From assembly GCF_030369615.1 (NCBI RefSeq), contig NZ_CP128494.1, forward strand, positions 654,001 to 718,000: 64,000 bases of DNA, written 5' to 3'. Positions 40,463 through 50,029 of this stretch are shown in pieces. Under the pieces are notes generated by a model. That model was not told the DNA's origin. It made no database searches and worked only from the letters and a program-made list of their open reading frames with translations. The DNA is from Geobacillus stearothermophilus ATCC 12980. GTDB taxonomy: Bacteria; Bacillota; Bacilli; Bacillales; Anoxybacillaceae. Made by a program: the position numbers and the translations under genes. Numbering within the stretch: position 1 is the stretch's first letter; every line of letters begins with the position of its first letter.

Positions 40463-40615
40463 TTGACAATTTGATCGGCCGTTTGTTAAGATATAGATAT
40501 GAACGGAAGACAAAACCTAAACCTGATACCCCTTTGTTTGACCGTGAACAATTTCTCCCATCCCCTTTGTTGTCTTGGCAACAAGAAAAAGCCCGGCTTC
40601 GGCCGGGCCTTTTCT
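40463..40615 (+). ncRNA. Promoter-terminator unit without a gene: candidate small RNA
   Basis: TTGACA (40463-40468), 17 bases, TTAAGA (or TAAGAT with 18) is a strong promoter. A GC-rich hairpin with CTTTTC after it (GCCCGGC-TTCG-GCCGGGC, about 40592-40615) would end transcription some 115 bases later. No ribosome site plus frame of useful length lies between. The hairpin also serves as terminator for spxH on the other strand, so the rightward transcript would end just past the spxH 3' end. Confidence 0.5.
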
Positions 40616-40628
40616 TGTCGGTCGCACG

Positions 40629-41522
40629 CTACAGGCGGGCTTTTTCGATATAGCGCCAAAACGTTCCATGCTTGACAGGCACCCGCTCGACCTTTTGTTT
40701 CAGCTGCAGCTTTTTCATTTCCGTTTCCGCTTCTTGGATGGTCCAATTGTACACAACGGCAACTTCTTTCGTGGCGACGGACTTAAAATGGCTTAAAAAT
40801 GATTCCAGTGGAGGGGGAGGAGACGGCTTGGGATGGAAGCCAAGCATTTCGGCGATCAGTTCGACGTAAATGTCATACGGATAGCATCCGGAAATTTTAA
40901 TGCCTTCATCTTCAATGTTTTCATTAAATAAGACAAGCGTCGGTATTTCGTCGACATCCATTTCCGACGTGATTTTCAAATCACATTGGAACGCTTTTAC
41001 CGCTCCCGGAGAGTGCATGTCGCGCAGAAATTCATCGACGTCAAGACCAGCTTCGGCGGCGCATTCGGCGAGCACCGACAAATCAGAGACATTTTGTTTT
41101 TCGAGAAAGAGCTGTTCTTGCAGCTTGCGTAAAAAGCGGAGGCCGGCCCGCTTTCCTTGCATTTCCGCCGCTTTAATGGCGAGCGATGGGGCGAACGGGC
41201 TTGAAATCCGATTTTCGAGCCAAACGCTGCCGTCGCATGACATGCCGGTGCGGCAAGCCGCCCATTCCCATGCTTTGGCCATTGCCTCCGGCTTTGTTCC
41301 TTTGTGCGCGCCCCATGTCGCCCATGTTCCGCTCAATATGTGCCTTAAGGTAAAAAAACGGCCGTATTCGATCGTCAGTTTTTTGATGACTGGTTCAAGC
41401 CCCCAGCATTCCGGGCATAAAGGATCGATAAACAAATACAGCTCGAGCGGTTTGTTCGTGTTGCCTAGCGGCTGGGAAGGGTAGCAAGTTGATGTCGTCT
41501 TCCCAGCAAACTTCTCACTCAA
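40629..41522 (-). CDS. spxH: SpxH (YjbH), DsbA-like ClpXP adaptor for Spx degradation
   Basis: Binds Spx and hands it to ClpXP. It has 297 residues of a thioredoxin/DsbA-like fold with Cys36-Pro-Glu-Cys39 (DPLCPECWG) at the expected position. The start is TTG 41522: AAGGAG lies 7 bases upstream, the frame overlaps the yjbI stop by 8 bases as in B. subtilis, and the longer upstream ORF runs through yjbI in another frame. With spx and mecA it makes this stretch a control centre for Spx level. Confidence 0.9.
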   Translation of the reverse strand: MSEKFAGKTTSTCYPSQPLGNTNKPLELYLFIDPLCPECWGLEPVIKKLTIEYGRFFTLRHILSGTWATWGAHKGTKPEAMAKAWEWAACRTGMSCDGSVWLENRISSPFAPSLAIKAAEMQGKRAGLRFLRKLQEQLFLEKQNVSDLSVLAECAAEAGLDVDEFLRDMHSPGAVKAFQCDLKITSEMDVDEIPTLVLFNENIEDEGIKISGCYPYDIYVELIAEMLGFHPKPSPPPPLESFLSHFKSVATKEVAVVYNWTIQEAETEMKKLQLKQKVERVPVKHGTFWRYIEKARL

Positions 41523-41928
41523 GGGTATGCTCCTTTCTGTCCAGATGATCTGGGGTATTGACCATATGATGGGCGGTGAGTACGAGCCGGTGATAAAACT
41601 GTTCGCGCGCCGGCCCGGACAAGCCGATTTCGTCCATGGCTGCCCGCATGCAGGCAAGCCATGCTTCCGCCCGCTTCGGCGTGATTTCAAAGCGGAGATG
41701 GCGCGCCCTCAGCATGGGGTGTCCATGCTCTGCCGTGTAAAGAGGGGGGCCGCCTAAATATTGTGTTAAAAACTGTTTTTGCTTGCGGGCGGTTTCCGTC
41801 AAATCGTCAGGGAAAATGGGCCGCAAGTCCGGATGAGCGGCCACGCGACGGTAAAATGCTTCGACAAGTTTCGCAACCTTCTCCTCTCCGCCGATCGCCT
41901 CATAAAGAGTTTGCCATTGTTCACCCAT
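41515..41928 (-). CDS. yjbI: Truncated haemoglobin (YjbI, group II)
   Basis: A 137-residue 2-over-2 globin that binds O2 or NO-type ligands. The [11 protein letters not shown] segment, the proximal histidine in [10 protein letters not shown] (about residue 76) and the C-terminal helix with LVLTAHHM are present. It overlaps spxH; YjbI of B. subtilis is functionally tied to YjbH and to oxidative or nitrosative stress. Confidence 0.93.
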   Translation of the reverse strand: MGEQWQTLYEAIGGEEKVAKLVEAFYRRVAAHPDLRPIFPDDLTETARKQKQFLTQYLGGPPLYTAEHGHPMLRARHLRFEITPKRAEAWLACMRAAMDEIGLSGPAREQFYHRLVLTAHHMVNTPDHLDRKEHTLE

Positions 41929-42030
41929 CGCGGATGCTCCTTTTGTTTGAAAATCATTCGTTGTCGTTTGATTGCTATTTTATCAACAGCACGCATGGAT
42001 CTCAAACAAAGTGACTCGAGCGCCGCTCGT

Positions 42031-42654
42031 TTATGTGCGGTAGCTTTTCAACACGCGTTCGACATACGCCCGCGTTTCGGCAAATGGCGGCACGCCCCCA
42101 TGGCGATCGACGTGCCCGGGCCCGGCGTTGTAGGCGGCTAAGGCGAGAGTGATATTCCCGTTGTACCGGTCAAGGAGCTGGCGCAAATATTTTACGCCGC
42201 CGTCGATGTTTTGCGCCGGATCAAGCGGGTTGTGGACGCCGAGCATTTTTGCCGTGCTTGGCATGAGCTGCATGAGTCCAAGCGCTCCAGCCGGGCTTTT
42301 CGCATCGGGACGGAAATTTGACTCATGGCGAATGACGGCGCGGATGAGCTGCGGGTCAACGTCGTATTTTTCCGCTGCCGCCGCGATGAAAGCATCGATG
42401 GAAGAAGATGAGTTGGTTGCAGCACCCGCTTCATGTTCGAGCGGGGCGCTGCGATGGCCGGCGGGCGCCGGGGGCTGACCGCTTAGGGCAGCTTGAGGCG
42501 CCTCGGCAGAAGATTCCTCACCGCGGCTGAGAGATTCGGCAAGCAAGCTTGAAAACAAGGATGGCACCGGCGATGGCAACAGGCTGGAGCGTCCGGGTGA
42601 GAACGCATTGAGTGCCTGCCATTCGATGAGCAGCTTTAATGGCGAAACGGTCAT
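42031..42654 (-). CDS. cwlQ: Lytic transglycosylase, SLT domain (CwlQ/YjbJ type)
   Basis: Cleaves peptidoglycan glycan strands. It has 207 residues: a low-complexity N-terminal half (Ser/Pro/Ala-rich, 30-85) and a C-terminal SLT domain with catalytic glutamate in RHESNFRP and the motifs GLMQLMP and [10 protein letters not shown]. No obvious signal peptide, as for B. subtilis YjbJ. It overlaps yjbK by 4 bases. Confidence 0.9.
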   Translation of the reverse strand: MTVSPLKLLIEWQALNAFSPGRSSLLPSPVPSLFSSLLAESLSRGEESSAEAPQAALSGQPPAPAGHRSAPLEHEAGAATNSSSSIDAFIAAAAEKYDVDPQLIRAVIRHESNFRPDAKSPAGALGLMQLMPSTAKMLGVHNPLDPAQNIDGGVKYLRQLLDRYNGNITLALAAYNAGPGHVDRHGGVPPFAETRAYVERVLKSYRT

Positions 42655-43241
42655 CGTCTTTCCTCCATTTCTTTCATGCGGGCGTAAAAGCGGGCGATTT
42701 TGTTTGGCGCCGGTCGGCGCGGGATGCCGAGCGCCTCAAGCAGGCGCAAAAACCGCTTTTCACCCGCTTCCACGTGATCCACTTCATACTCAAGTTCGTA
42801 ATCTTCGCTTTGCAAGTAGAAGTTGCGGTCAAGGAAAAGCGTACCGCCTTCGTACGGCCATTGGGCGCGTTCGGTGACAAGAGAGCCGAAATGGCGCACG
42901 TTGGATGGATCAATGCCCAGTTCCGCAAGCAAGGCCGCGATCGTTCCGTGCAGCGGCACGCCCGTGAGCAGCGCCTCCGCTTCGGAAGGGGTGAGCGGCA
43001 CGTGCGTCTCGAGAAGCGCCCCATCCGCCCGCGTTTGTTTCAGCGTCAGCGTAAACCGCCCTTCTTTCGCCCGGATGCGCAGCGCTGCCGCCCGTTCTTT
43101 TAAGGCGAATGACGGAGTGTCAAAGTAATGGTTTTCCTGGCGGAAGAAAGCGTCATCATCCAACCGGAAGGCGGCGCGGACGGCCGCAAATTCCGCTGCC
43201 GTTAACAAGTTTTTTAATTCGATTTCGATTTCTTGATGCAT
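42651..43241 (-). CDS. yjbK: CYTH-domain protein YjbK
   Basis: A 196-residue triphosphate tunnel metalloenzyme fold. The ExExK motif is at residues 6-10 (EIELK), and charged beta strands follow ([25 protein letters not shown]). Activity on triphosphates is inferred from the family. Divergent from yjbL with about 135 bases between. Confidence 0.88.
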   Translation of the reverse strand: MHQEIEIELKNLLTAAEFAAVRAAFRLDDDAFFRQENHYFDTPSFALKERAAALRIRAKEGRFTLTLKQTRADGALLETHVPLTPSEAEALLTGVPLHGTIAALLAELGIDPSNVRHFGSLVTERAQWPYEGGTLFLDRNFYLQSEDYELEYEVDHVEAGEKRFLRLLEALGIPRRPAPNKIARFYARMKEMEERR

Positions 43242-43376
43242 CGTGAATCCCCTTCAGACAGGATAGTCGTCTCCTTCTATTATCAGCTGTTTTTCGGCGA
43301 ATATCAATTATTTCGCCCGCATAGGCTGAATATGGTAAAATAAAGGGCGGATGGTTGGTGTGGAAGGAGAGAAAGC

Positions 43377-43754
43377 ATGAACAAAAAATGGATCGTCGAG
43401 CGGGCGGAGCGGGAAGGCGGCCGGCTTTGGCTGTATGTCAATGATGCTTCGGTTCCGCTTGCCCGCGTAACGCCGAAACGCCATATGCTTGTCGATTCGG
43501 ATGCGTTGGCGTTTGCGTACATTTTGGAAACCGATGATCGCTTTCTATATGTCATGATTCCGAAGCCGTGGTGGCCTGAGCTAAAGGCGGCGCTTGACGC
43601 CAAGGAGCCGGTCTGGCTTCGATGTGGAGAGAGGACGCTTGAGCTTGAACAGTTTCACGATGAACTGTCTTATTTGCTTGAAAATATTCGCGGCAACGCC
43701 AACTATGGCGAGGCGCTTGAACGAGCAGTACAAGAGATGTTTTTTACCGGATGA
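43377..43754 (+). CDS. yjbL: YjbL-family protein (UPF0738)
   Basis: A 125-residue conserved protein of unknown function, identified by length, sequence (MNKKWIVERAE..., FELKAALDAKEPVWL-like core) and position between yjbK and yjbM. GGAAGGAGAGA precedes the ATG. Confidence 0.8.
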   Translation: MNKKWIVERAEREGGRLWLYVNDASVPLARVTPKRHMLVDSDALAFAYILETDDRFLYVMIPKPWWPELKAALDAKEPVWLRCGERTLELEQFHDELSYLLENIRGNANYGEALERAVQEMFFTG

Positions 43755-43898
43755 GCCGTCCGGTTGCCTGCCTTTGGGCGTGAGGGGAGGCGGAGCGCGC
43801 CAAAGGCCGCTTACCGTCAAAGCGGCGCTGGGAAGGTGCGGATGCTTTCTCTTGGCCCAGGCTGTCAGGAAATTGAAAATAGATAGGCAGGTGGTACG

Positions 43899-44537
43899 AT
43901 GGTAAACCATTGGGATTTGTTTTTAGCCCCGTATAAGCAGGCAGTCGAAGAGCTGAAAGTAAAGTTGCGAGGCATTCGCGCCCAGTTTGAGATGATTGAA
44001 GCGCACTCGCCGATTGAGTTTGTCACCGGACGCGTGAAGCCGGTTGCCAGCATTTTAGACAAGGCGCAAAAGAAAAACATCCCGCTCGACCGCCTCGAGG
44101 AAGAGATGCAAGATATTGCAGGACTGCGCATCATGTGCCAGTTTGTCGACGATATTAAAACGGTCGTCGAGCTGCTGCGCCAGCGCAACGATTTTACAAT
44201 CGTCGAGGAGCGCGACTATGTCACGCAAAAGAAAGAAAGCGGCTATCGTTCATACCACCTCGTCATTCGGTATCCGGTGCAGACGATCCGCGGCGAGAAA
44301 AATATTTTGGCGGAAATTCAAATCCGCACGCTGGCGATGAACTTTTGGGCGACGATCGAACACTCTCTGAACTACAAATACAGCGGCCGCTTTCCGGAAG
44401 ATATTAAAGCCCGGCTGCAGCGCGCGGCGGAGGCTGCCTACCGCCTCGATGAGGAAATGTCGAAAATCCGCGTTGAAATTCAAGAAGCGCAGGCCGCCTT
44501 TTCACGAAAACAAGAAGCAAAAGGGGAAGGACAATGA
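43899..44537 (+). CDS. relQ: Small alarmone synthetase RelQ (YjbM, SasB)
   Basis: Makes (p)ppGpp from ATP and GDP/GTP; forms a tetramer. It has 212 residues. Synthetase motifs seen: [10 protein letters not shown] (about residues 45-54), [14 protein letters not shown] and ESGYRSYHL, then [18 protein letters not shown]. No hydrolase domain. It overlaps nadK by 4 bases, linking the alarmone and NADP supply. Confidence 0.95.
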   Translation: MVNHWDLFLAPYKQAVEELKVKLRGIRAQFEMIEAHSPIEFVTGRVKPVASILDKAQKKNIPLDRLEEEMQDIAGLRIMCQFVDDIKTVVELLRQRNDFTIVEERDYVTQKKESGYRSYHLVIRYPVQTIRGEKNILAEIQIRTLAMNFWATIEHSLNYKYSGRFPEDIKARLQRAAEAAYRLDEEMSKIRVEIQEAQAAFSRKQEAKGEGQ

Positions 44538-45349
44538 AACGAACTGATGCGCCGCTGGCCTTCGCCATTACGTCAAAAGGGGATGATGTGTCGAACGCCC
44601 TCGCGCAGAAGATGAAGACGTATTTGCTTGATTTTGATTTGCGCTATGATGAGGAAGCGCCGGATTTGGTCATTTCCGTCGGCGGGGATGGAACGCTGTT
44701 GTACGCGTTCCATCGCTATTGCCATCGGTTGGACAAGACGGCGTTTGTCGGCGTCCATACCGGCCATCTCGGCTTTTATGCCGATTGGGTGCCGGAAGAA
44801 ATCGAAAAGCTCGTGATTGCCATCGCCAAAACACCGTATCAAGTGGTGGAGTACCCGCTGCTTGAGGTGACGATTCGTTACATTAACGGTGGGCGCGAGG
44901 CGAAGTATTTAGCGCTCAACGAATGCACGGTGAAATGTGTGAGTGGGACGCTCGTCATGGATGTTGAAATTCGCGGTGATTTGTTTGAGCGGTTCCGCGG
45001 CGACGGGTTGTGCATTTCGACGCCGACCGGCAGCACGGCTTACAATAAAGCGCTCGGCGGCGCGATTTTGCATCCTTCGCTTGAGGCGATTCAAGTGACC
45101 GAGATGGCGTCGATCAACAACCGTGTGTTTCGGACAATCGGTTCGCCGCTCGTGCTGCCGGCGCACCATACGTGTTTACTCAAGCCGGTCAACCACGTCG
45201 ATTTTCAAATTACGATCGACCATTTGTCACTGTTGCATAAAGAAGTGAAGTCGATTCAATGCCGGGTGGCCGATGAAAAGGTGCGTTTCGCCCGCTTTCG
45301 GCCGTTTCCGTTTTGGCGGCGGGTGCGCGACTCGTTTATCGCCGACTGA
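44534..45349 (+). CDS. nadK: NAD kinase
   Basis: Phosphorylates NAD to NADP. It has 271 residues. [11 protein letters not shown] (about residues 50-60) is the catalytic loop, NECTVK the nucleotide contact and [15 protein letters not shown] the conserved second motif. Corresponds to ppnKA/yjbN. Coupled to relQ; the 156-base gap to yjbO has an imperfect hairpin but no firm terminator. Confidence 0.95.
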   Translation: MKRTDAPLAFAITSKGDDVSNALAQKMKTYLLDFDLRYDEEAPDLVISVGGDGTLLYAFHRYCHRLDKTAFVGVHTGHLGFYADWVPEEIEKLVIAIAKTPYQVVEYPLLEVTIRYINGGREAKYLALNECTVKCVSGTLVMDVEIRGDLFERFRGDGLCISTPTGSTAYNKALGGAILHPSLEAIQVTEMASINNRVFRTIGSPLVLPAHHTCLLKPVNHVDFQITIDHLSLLHKEVKSIQCRVADEKVRFARFRPFPFWRRVRDSFIAD

Positions 45350-45505
45350 GGGAAAACCCGCCTCCTTGGTTAGGCAACGCTTCCCGTTTGCGGCGAGGTG
45401 ATGGTCTTTTGGCGCGGATGCCGATTCCGTTTTAGCGGCGCCAAAGGAAAGTGGATGGAACACGATGAGCAAGACGGAGATTTTTGATCAGAAAGGTGAC
45501 GAACA

Positions 45506-46420
45506 TTGCCGCCGTTTACCATGACCTTTTCCATCGATGAACAGCACGACGGAAAGCTGCTGCGCCAGTTTTTGCAAGAGAACGGCATTTCGCGGACGGC
45601 GCTTACCGATATTAAATTCCATGGCGGGGCGCTGTTGATTGACGGTCGGCCCGTCACCGTCCGCCATGTGCTGCGCGCCGGTGAGACGCTGTCGGTTGTG
45701 TTTCCGCCGGAGCGGACGAGCGATTGGATGGATCCGGAAGAGATGCCGCTTCATATCGTGTACGAAGATGATTACATCCTTGTCGTTGACAAACCGGCCG
45801 GGTTGGCCACGATCCCGTCGCGCCATCATCCGGGCGGAACGCTTGCCAACGGCCTGCTGCACCATTACCGAAGGCAGCGGCTCGATTCAACCGTCCATAT
45901 TGTGACAAGATTGGACCGCGACACGTCCGGGCTTGTGCTCGTTGCCAAGCACCGCCACGTTCACCATTTGTTGTCCACACTCCAGCAAAAAGGGAAGGTG
46001 GCGCGCACATATGAGGCCATTTGCCACGGTGTCATGGTTGATGACGAAGGGACGATTGATGCGCCGATCGGCCGCCGGGGAGACAGCATCATCGCCCGCG
46101 AAGTGCGGGAGGACGGCAAGCCGGCGGTCACTCATTTCCGGGTGCTCGAGCGGCTTCACGGCTATACGCACGTGTCGCTGCAGCTTGAAACCGGACGTAC
46201 GCACCAAATCCGCGTCCATTTGGCTTATGTTGGCCATCCGCTCGCTGGGGATGACCTCTATGGCGGGAGTCGGGAGATGATCGACCGCCAGGCGCTCCAT
46301 AGCCGTCAGCTCTCGTTTTTCCATCCGTTTGCGCGCCGCTGGTTGACATTTGCCGCTCCGCTTCCCGGGGACATGGCGCATCTCATTGAAACGGTGCGCT
46401 CGTCAACTACCCCCACTTAG
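45506..46420 (+). CDS. yjbO: RluA-family pseudouridine synthase (YjbO)
   Basis: Converts uridine to pseudouridine in RNA, probably 23S rRNA. It has 304 residues: an S4-like N-terminus (about 15-75), then the catalytic domain with Asp in VTRLDRDTSGL and the LETGRTHQIRVH motif. TTG 45506 follows AAAGGTGAC; ATG 45521 is an alternative. The last few codons come from the adjoining IS605-type element, so the natural C-terminus was probably replaced by a short new tail. Confidence 0.9.
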   Translation: MPPFTMTFSIDEQHDGKLLRQFLQENGISRTALTDIKFHGGALLIDGRPVTVRHVLRAGETLSVVFPPERTSDWMDPEEMPLHIVYEDDYILVVDKPAGLATIPSRHHPGGTLANGLLHHYRRQRLDSTVHIVTRLDRDTSGLVLVAKHRHVHHLLSTLQQKGKVARTYEAICHGVMVDDEGTIDAPIGRRGDSIIAREVREDGKPAVTHFRVLERLHGYTHVSLQLETGRTHQIRVHLAYVGHPLAGDDLYGGSREMIDRQALHSRQLSFFHPFARRWLTFAAPLPGDMAHLIETVRSSTTPT

Positions 46421-46805
46421 CTAACGCTTGAAGTGGGGGCTTGCAACTCCCCAGAAGTACAAGCGGACTTCGTCCTCCTTCCTTGACTTGGGGTTGCATC
46501 AGGGCAGGTTGACAACTACCCAACGACGCAGGTCATGCCTGCATCGTTACCGATTCTCTCGGTGTGTCTGTTGGCAGTACTTGGCTTCCACACACAACAG
46601 ACGGATCTACGCTCGATGTTTTACGGTTACAACGTTTCCTGTAACCAACTCCATACATCGAGTAGCCGTTATTGGAGTGCCTTTATTAAACGGTTTTCTC
46701 CACGCCTTTATTCTATCATACACAAAAGAAAAGGGGAACGCGCATTCCTCTCCCACTTACTCCCTTTGGTCGTTGAAGTGGGAGTCTCCTGCGCGAAATA
46801 GGATG
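46405..46805 (-). mobile_element. IS200/IS605-type remnant (PATE-like) keeping both ends and a possible omega-RNA region
   Basis: About 400 bases lie between the converging yjbO and prpE. A hairpin marks each end: CCCCCACTT/AAGTGGGGG (46410-46439) and CTCCCACTT/AAGTGGGAG (46750-46784). Read leftward, the right-end part carries an array of small stems (GATGCAGG...CCTGC, GTTGGGTAGTTGTCAACC, GGAGGACGAAGTCC), as at the 3' end of tnpB genes where guide RNA is encoded. No tnpA or tnpB frame survives. It is best seen as an internally deleted, non-autonomous derivative. Confidence 0.72.
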
Positions 46806-46814
46806 AAGCGCCGG

Positions 46815-47552
46815 TTACGGGAACGAACGGAATTTTTCCGGAACGTATGGCATCGATGACGGAACCGAGACGGTCTCCATTTCCGGGTAGCGCAATGCAG
46901 TGAGCGCACCGCCGAACACACAGCCGGTGTCAATGTTGACGGTTCGTCCGACAAACCGCGGAGTTTTGACAGGCGTATGGCCATACACAACCCATGCGCT
47001 GCCGTGATACCGTTTCGCCCAGTCGCGGCGCACCGGCGTCCCGTCCGGGTTCGTTTCGCCGGTGATGTCTCCGTATAGGACGAACGTCTTGACTTTTTGA
47101 TCCGTCCGCCCGATATAATCATGGCGAATGCCGGCGTGGGCGATGACAAGGCGCCCCTCATCCAAAACGGCGTACAGGGGCGCCTGCTCATACAGGCGGA
47201 TAAATTTGCGGCGGACCATCTCCTGTTCGCTCGGGGGCAAGGCGCGATATTCCGCGACGGTCGTCTCAAGACCATGGGCGATTTGCACGTTGCGCCCTAA
47301 AAAGAAGCGGTACAGCTTATTGCAATGGTTGCCCGGCACGTAGTAAGCCAGCTTTCGCTCGACAAGGGCGGAGACGATCTCGATCATGTTCAGCGATTCA
47401 GGACCGCGGTCGGTCAAATCGCCGACGAAGCCGAGCTTTCGTCCGTCGGGATGAATCGGCACCCCTTCGTCCCAATGGTAGCCGAGTGTTTCCGTCAATG
47501 CGGCGAATTCACGGAAGCAGCCATGAATGTCGCCGATGATGTCCACTTGCAT
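46815..47552 (-). CDS. prpE: Bis(5'-nucleosyl)-tetraphosphatase PrpE
   Basis: Cleaves Ap4A-type dinucleotides; a PPP-family phosphatase. It has 245 residues. Metal-site motifs: GDIHG (residues 7-11), [10 protein letters not shown] and PGNHCNKL. In B. subtilis it affects spore germination. It stops just before the IS605-type remnant. Confidence 0.94.
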   Translation of the reverse strand: MQVDIIGDIHGCFREFAALTETLGYHWDEGVPIHPDGRKLGFVGDLTDRGPESLNMIEIVSALVERKLAYYVPGNHCNKLYRFFLGRNVQIAHGLETTVAEYRALPPSEQEMVRRKFIRLYEQAPLYAVLDEGRLVIAHAGIRHDYIGRTDQKVKTFVLYGDITGETNPDGTPVRRDWAKRYHGSAWVVYGHTPVKTPRFVGRTVNIDTGCVFGGALTALRYPEMETVSVPSSMPYVPEKFRSFP

Positions 47553-47725
47553 CGAATGTGCTCCTTTCTCGCTATAATGGTTGTACTACCAGTATGTCCG
47601 TTCAGTCAGGAAAAGAAAAGATGAGGCGGTTTTGCCCGCCTCATCGCGGCTTTTGCGGAGGCAACGCCCAAACGGCGGAGCCCGCGGCCAGGAAACAAAG
47701 AAGTGGAGTTGAGCTTGATGGCGAC

Positions 47726-47759
47726 AAAAAAACGCCGCCTGCGGACACAGCAAGCGGCT
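47726..47759 (-). terminator. Terminator of rodA
   Basis: On the minus strand GCCGCTTGC pairs with GCAGGCGGC and is followed by GTTTTTTT. It starts at the rodA stop. A second GATGAGGCGG hairpin lies at 47617-47646 in the prpE-rodA gap. Confidence 0.88.
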
Positions 47760-48935
47760 TTATTCATCGCTCGCGAACATAAATTTCCGCGTTCGCGAAT
47801 GAACGTTTAAGACGAGGCCGATCGCCAGCATATAAGTCGCCAGCGAGCTTCCTCCATAGCTGATGAACGGAAGCGGCAACCCCGTGATCGGCAAAAGTCC
47901 AATCGTCATGCCAATGTTTTGGAACACTTGGAACGTAATCATGCCCGCGACGCCGGCACATAAATAGCTGCCGTATAAATCGTTGCTCTCCAAGGCAATA
48001 TGGATCATGCGATAAATGAGCAGGAAAAAGAGAGACACGACGATGCTTGAGCCGACAAATCCGAACTGTTCGGCAATAACCCCGAAAATAAAGTCGGTAT
48101 GCGCTTCAGGCAAGTACACTTGTAAATTGCCGAGCCCCTTCCCGTACAGCTCCCCCGAGCCGATGGCCATCAACGAACGGATGAGCTGAAACCCTTGGTC
48201 GGTCGAATATTCATACGGTGCGAGCCATCCGTAAAACCGGTTTAATTGGTAATCTTCTTCAATGATATATTTATGAAAAAAGTCCGGAAAATAAAAGTAT
48301 ATGAATACAATGGATGCCACGGCCGCCACTCCGGAAAAGACGATGCCGAAAATGATGCGCCAGCGGATGCCGGAAACGAGCACCAAGGTGGCGGTGATGG
48401 CCGTAAATACCATCGACATGCCCATGTCCGGCTGCTTGGCCAACAAGATGAGCGGCGGCAACACGGTGAGGGCGATTTTGCCGAGCAGCTTGAAATCATC
48501 GCGGATCATGGGTTCAGGGTATTTTTCCCGATGGTTGACGATGATGCGACTTAGGACGATGATCATAAAAATTTTCATCAGCTCGGATGGCTGAAAGTTG
48601 CCTCCAGGTAGATGATACCAACTCGTCGCCCCCTTAATGGTTACTGATCCTGGGACGTTCAATTCCAGCCCAAGCAACAGCAACATCCCGAATCCATACA
48701 AATACCAAGCGATTTGAAACAGCCGATCATAGTCAATGATCATCGTCAAGGCGATCACGACAGCGCCGATGGCGTACCATTGCAGCTGCTTGGAAGCGAA
48801 GTTGACGTTCTGCAGCTTCTCGGGAAGCATCGGCTCCGCGCTGTGAATGGCGATGGCGCTCACCACGGCCATTAAGAATAAAAGAAATAATAAGTGATAA
48901 TCAAGCTTCGATTGGGAAAAACGGTCATGATCCAT
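47760..48935 (-). CDS. rodA: Rod-shape SEDS glycosyltransferase RodA
   Basis: Polymerises lipid II for side-wall growth with a class B PBP. It has 391 residues with about ten membrane helices. SEDS hallmarks: the GNFQPSELMKI motif, the periplasmic EAHTDFIFGVIAEQFGFVG segment with its catalytic Asp, and the final PLPFISYGGSS motif. The start is ATG 48935 behind GAGAGG. FtsW or SpoVE are less likely by length and by the QPSELMK sequence, but cannot be fully excluded. It is not part of the B. subtilis order here. Confidence 0.9.
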   Translation of the reverse strand: MDHDRFSQSKLDYHLLFLLFLMAVVSAIAIHSAEPMLPEKLQNVNFASKQLQWYAIGAVVIALTMIIDYDRLFQIAWYLYGFGMLLLLGLELNVPGSVTIKGATSWYHLPGGNFQPSELMKIFMIIVLSRIIVNHREKYPEPMIRDDFKLLGKIALTVLPPLILLAKQPDMGMSMVFTAITATLVLVSGIRWRIIFGIVFSGVAAVASIVFIYFYFPDFFHKYIIEEDYQLNRFYGWLAPYEYSTDQGFQLIRSLMAIGSGELYGKGLGNLQVYLPEAHTDFIFGVIAEQFGFVGSSIVVSLFFLLIYRMIHIALESNDLYGSYLCAGVAGMITFQVFQNIGMTIGLLPITGLPLPFISYGGSSLATYMLAIGLVLNVHSRTRKFMFASDE

Positions 48936-49054
48936 GGAACGATCCTCTCCATTCAAATGTACCATATACCATATTAGCGAATTGAGTCGGTTTTGCAAAG
49001 TGGGAAAAACCGCCGGCAGCATGAAGGAGTCAAAAGGCAAAAAGAAAGCGCTCA

Positions 49055-49104
49055 TTTACATTGTTTGCCGCATCGCCTATAATAGAATTAACACCTGGTG
49101 CTAA
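49055..49104 (+). promoter_or_regulatory. fabI promoter with FapR operator
   Basis: TTTACA (49055-49060), 17 bases, TATAAT (49078-49083) is followed directly by TTAACACCTGGTGCTAA (49088-49104), near the FapR consensus TTAGTACCTGGTACTAA. Bound FapR would cover the start site and block transcription. Confidence 0.9.
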
Positions 49105-49133
49105 GAATAAATGATAATTGGGAGGATGAATGA

Positions 49134-49910
49134 ATGGTCTTATCATTGGAAGGACGTACATATGTCGTGATGGGGGTGGCGAACAAACGAAGCATCGCCT
49201 GGGGCATTGCTCGTTCGCTTCATGCTGCCGGCGCTCGGTTGGTGTTTACGTATGCCGGCGAGCGGTTTGAAAAAGAGGTGCGGGCGCTGGTCGATACGCT
49301 TGGGGATGAACGCTCCCTTCTGCTGCCGTGCGATGTGGCAAAAGACGAAGACATTGTTCAATGTTTCGCGCAAATCAAAGAACAAGTCGGCGTCATCCAC
49401 GGCGTCGCTCATTGCATCGCCTATGCCAATAAAGAAGACTTGAGCGGTGAGTATATGAATGTCAGCCGCGAAGGCTTTTTGCTCGCCCATAACATCAGTG
49501 CGTATTCGCTCACCGCGGTGGCTCGTGAAGCGAAAGAGCTGATGACGGAAGGCGGCAGCATCGTCACCCTTACGTACTTAGGCGGCGAGCGCGTCGTGCA
49601 AAACTACAACATTATGGGTGTGGCGAAAGCGTCGCTTGATGCGAGCGTGAAATATTTGGCGAACGATTTGGGCAAATACGGCATCCGCGTCAATGCCATT
49701 TCCGCTGGACCGATTCGCACACTGTCGGCCAAAGGGGTGAGCGATTTCAACTCGATTTTAAAGCAAATCGAAGAACGCGCTCCGCTCCGCCGGACGACGA
49801 CGCAGGAAGAAGTCGGCGATGTGGCGCTGTTTTTGTTCAGCGACTTGTCGCGCGGCATCACCGGGGAAATTATTCACGTCGACTCGGGATACCACATTTT
49901 AGGATATTAA
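49134..49910 (+). CDS. fabI: Enoyl-ACP reductase (NADH), FabI
   Basis: Last reduction of each fatty-acid cycle. It has 258 residues of the SDR fold with the FabI-type catalytic Tyr-x6-Lys (YNIMGVAKAS, about residues 157-166) and the N-terminal GVANKRSIAWGIA dinucleotide site. It has its own FapR-controlled promoter and terminator. The neighbour cotO matches B. subtilis. Confidence 0.96.
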   Translation: MVLSLEGRTYVVMGVANKRSIAWGIARSLHAAGARLVFTYAGERFEKEVRALVDTLGDERSLLLPCDVAKDEDIVQCFAQIKEQVGVIHGVAHCIAYANKEDLSGEYMNVSREGFLLAHNISAYSLTAVAREAKELMTEGGSIVTLTYLGGERVVQNYNIMGVAKASLDASVKYLANDLGKYGIRVNAISAGPIRTLSAKGVSDFNSILKQIEERAPLRRTTTQEEVGDVALFLFSDLSRGITGEIIHVDSGYHILGY

Positions 49911-49921
49911 AAACGTGCGAG

Positions 49922-49954
49922 CAGCCGTTCCTGTTGATGGAGCGGCTGTTTTTT
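49922..49954 (+). terminator. Terminator after fabI
   Basis: CAGCCGTTCC pairs with GGAGCGGCTG and is followed by TTTTTT. Confidence 0.9.
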
Positions 49955-50029
49955 GCTTGACTTGGGCAATTATTGAGATCATGGGCATACATATATAAGG
50001 TAAGGCAAGCATGGAAAAGGGGGATCGAC

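Noticed and set aside
46420..46800. Short protein-coding frames in the IS605-type remnant
   Set aside because: The segment is full of small palindromes and neither strand encodes TnpA or TnpB sequence; treated as non-coding.
49973..50029. Upstream extension of cotO to 49973
   Set aside because: GTG 50030 has a good AAAAGGGGG site; the extension has none and does not resemble CotO.
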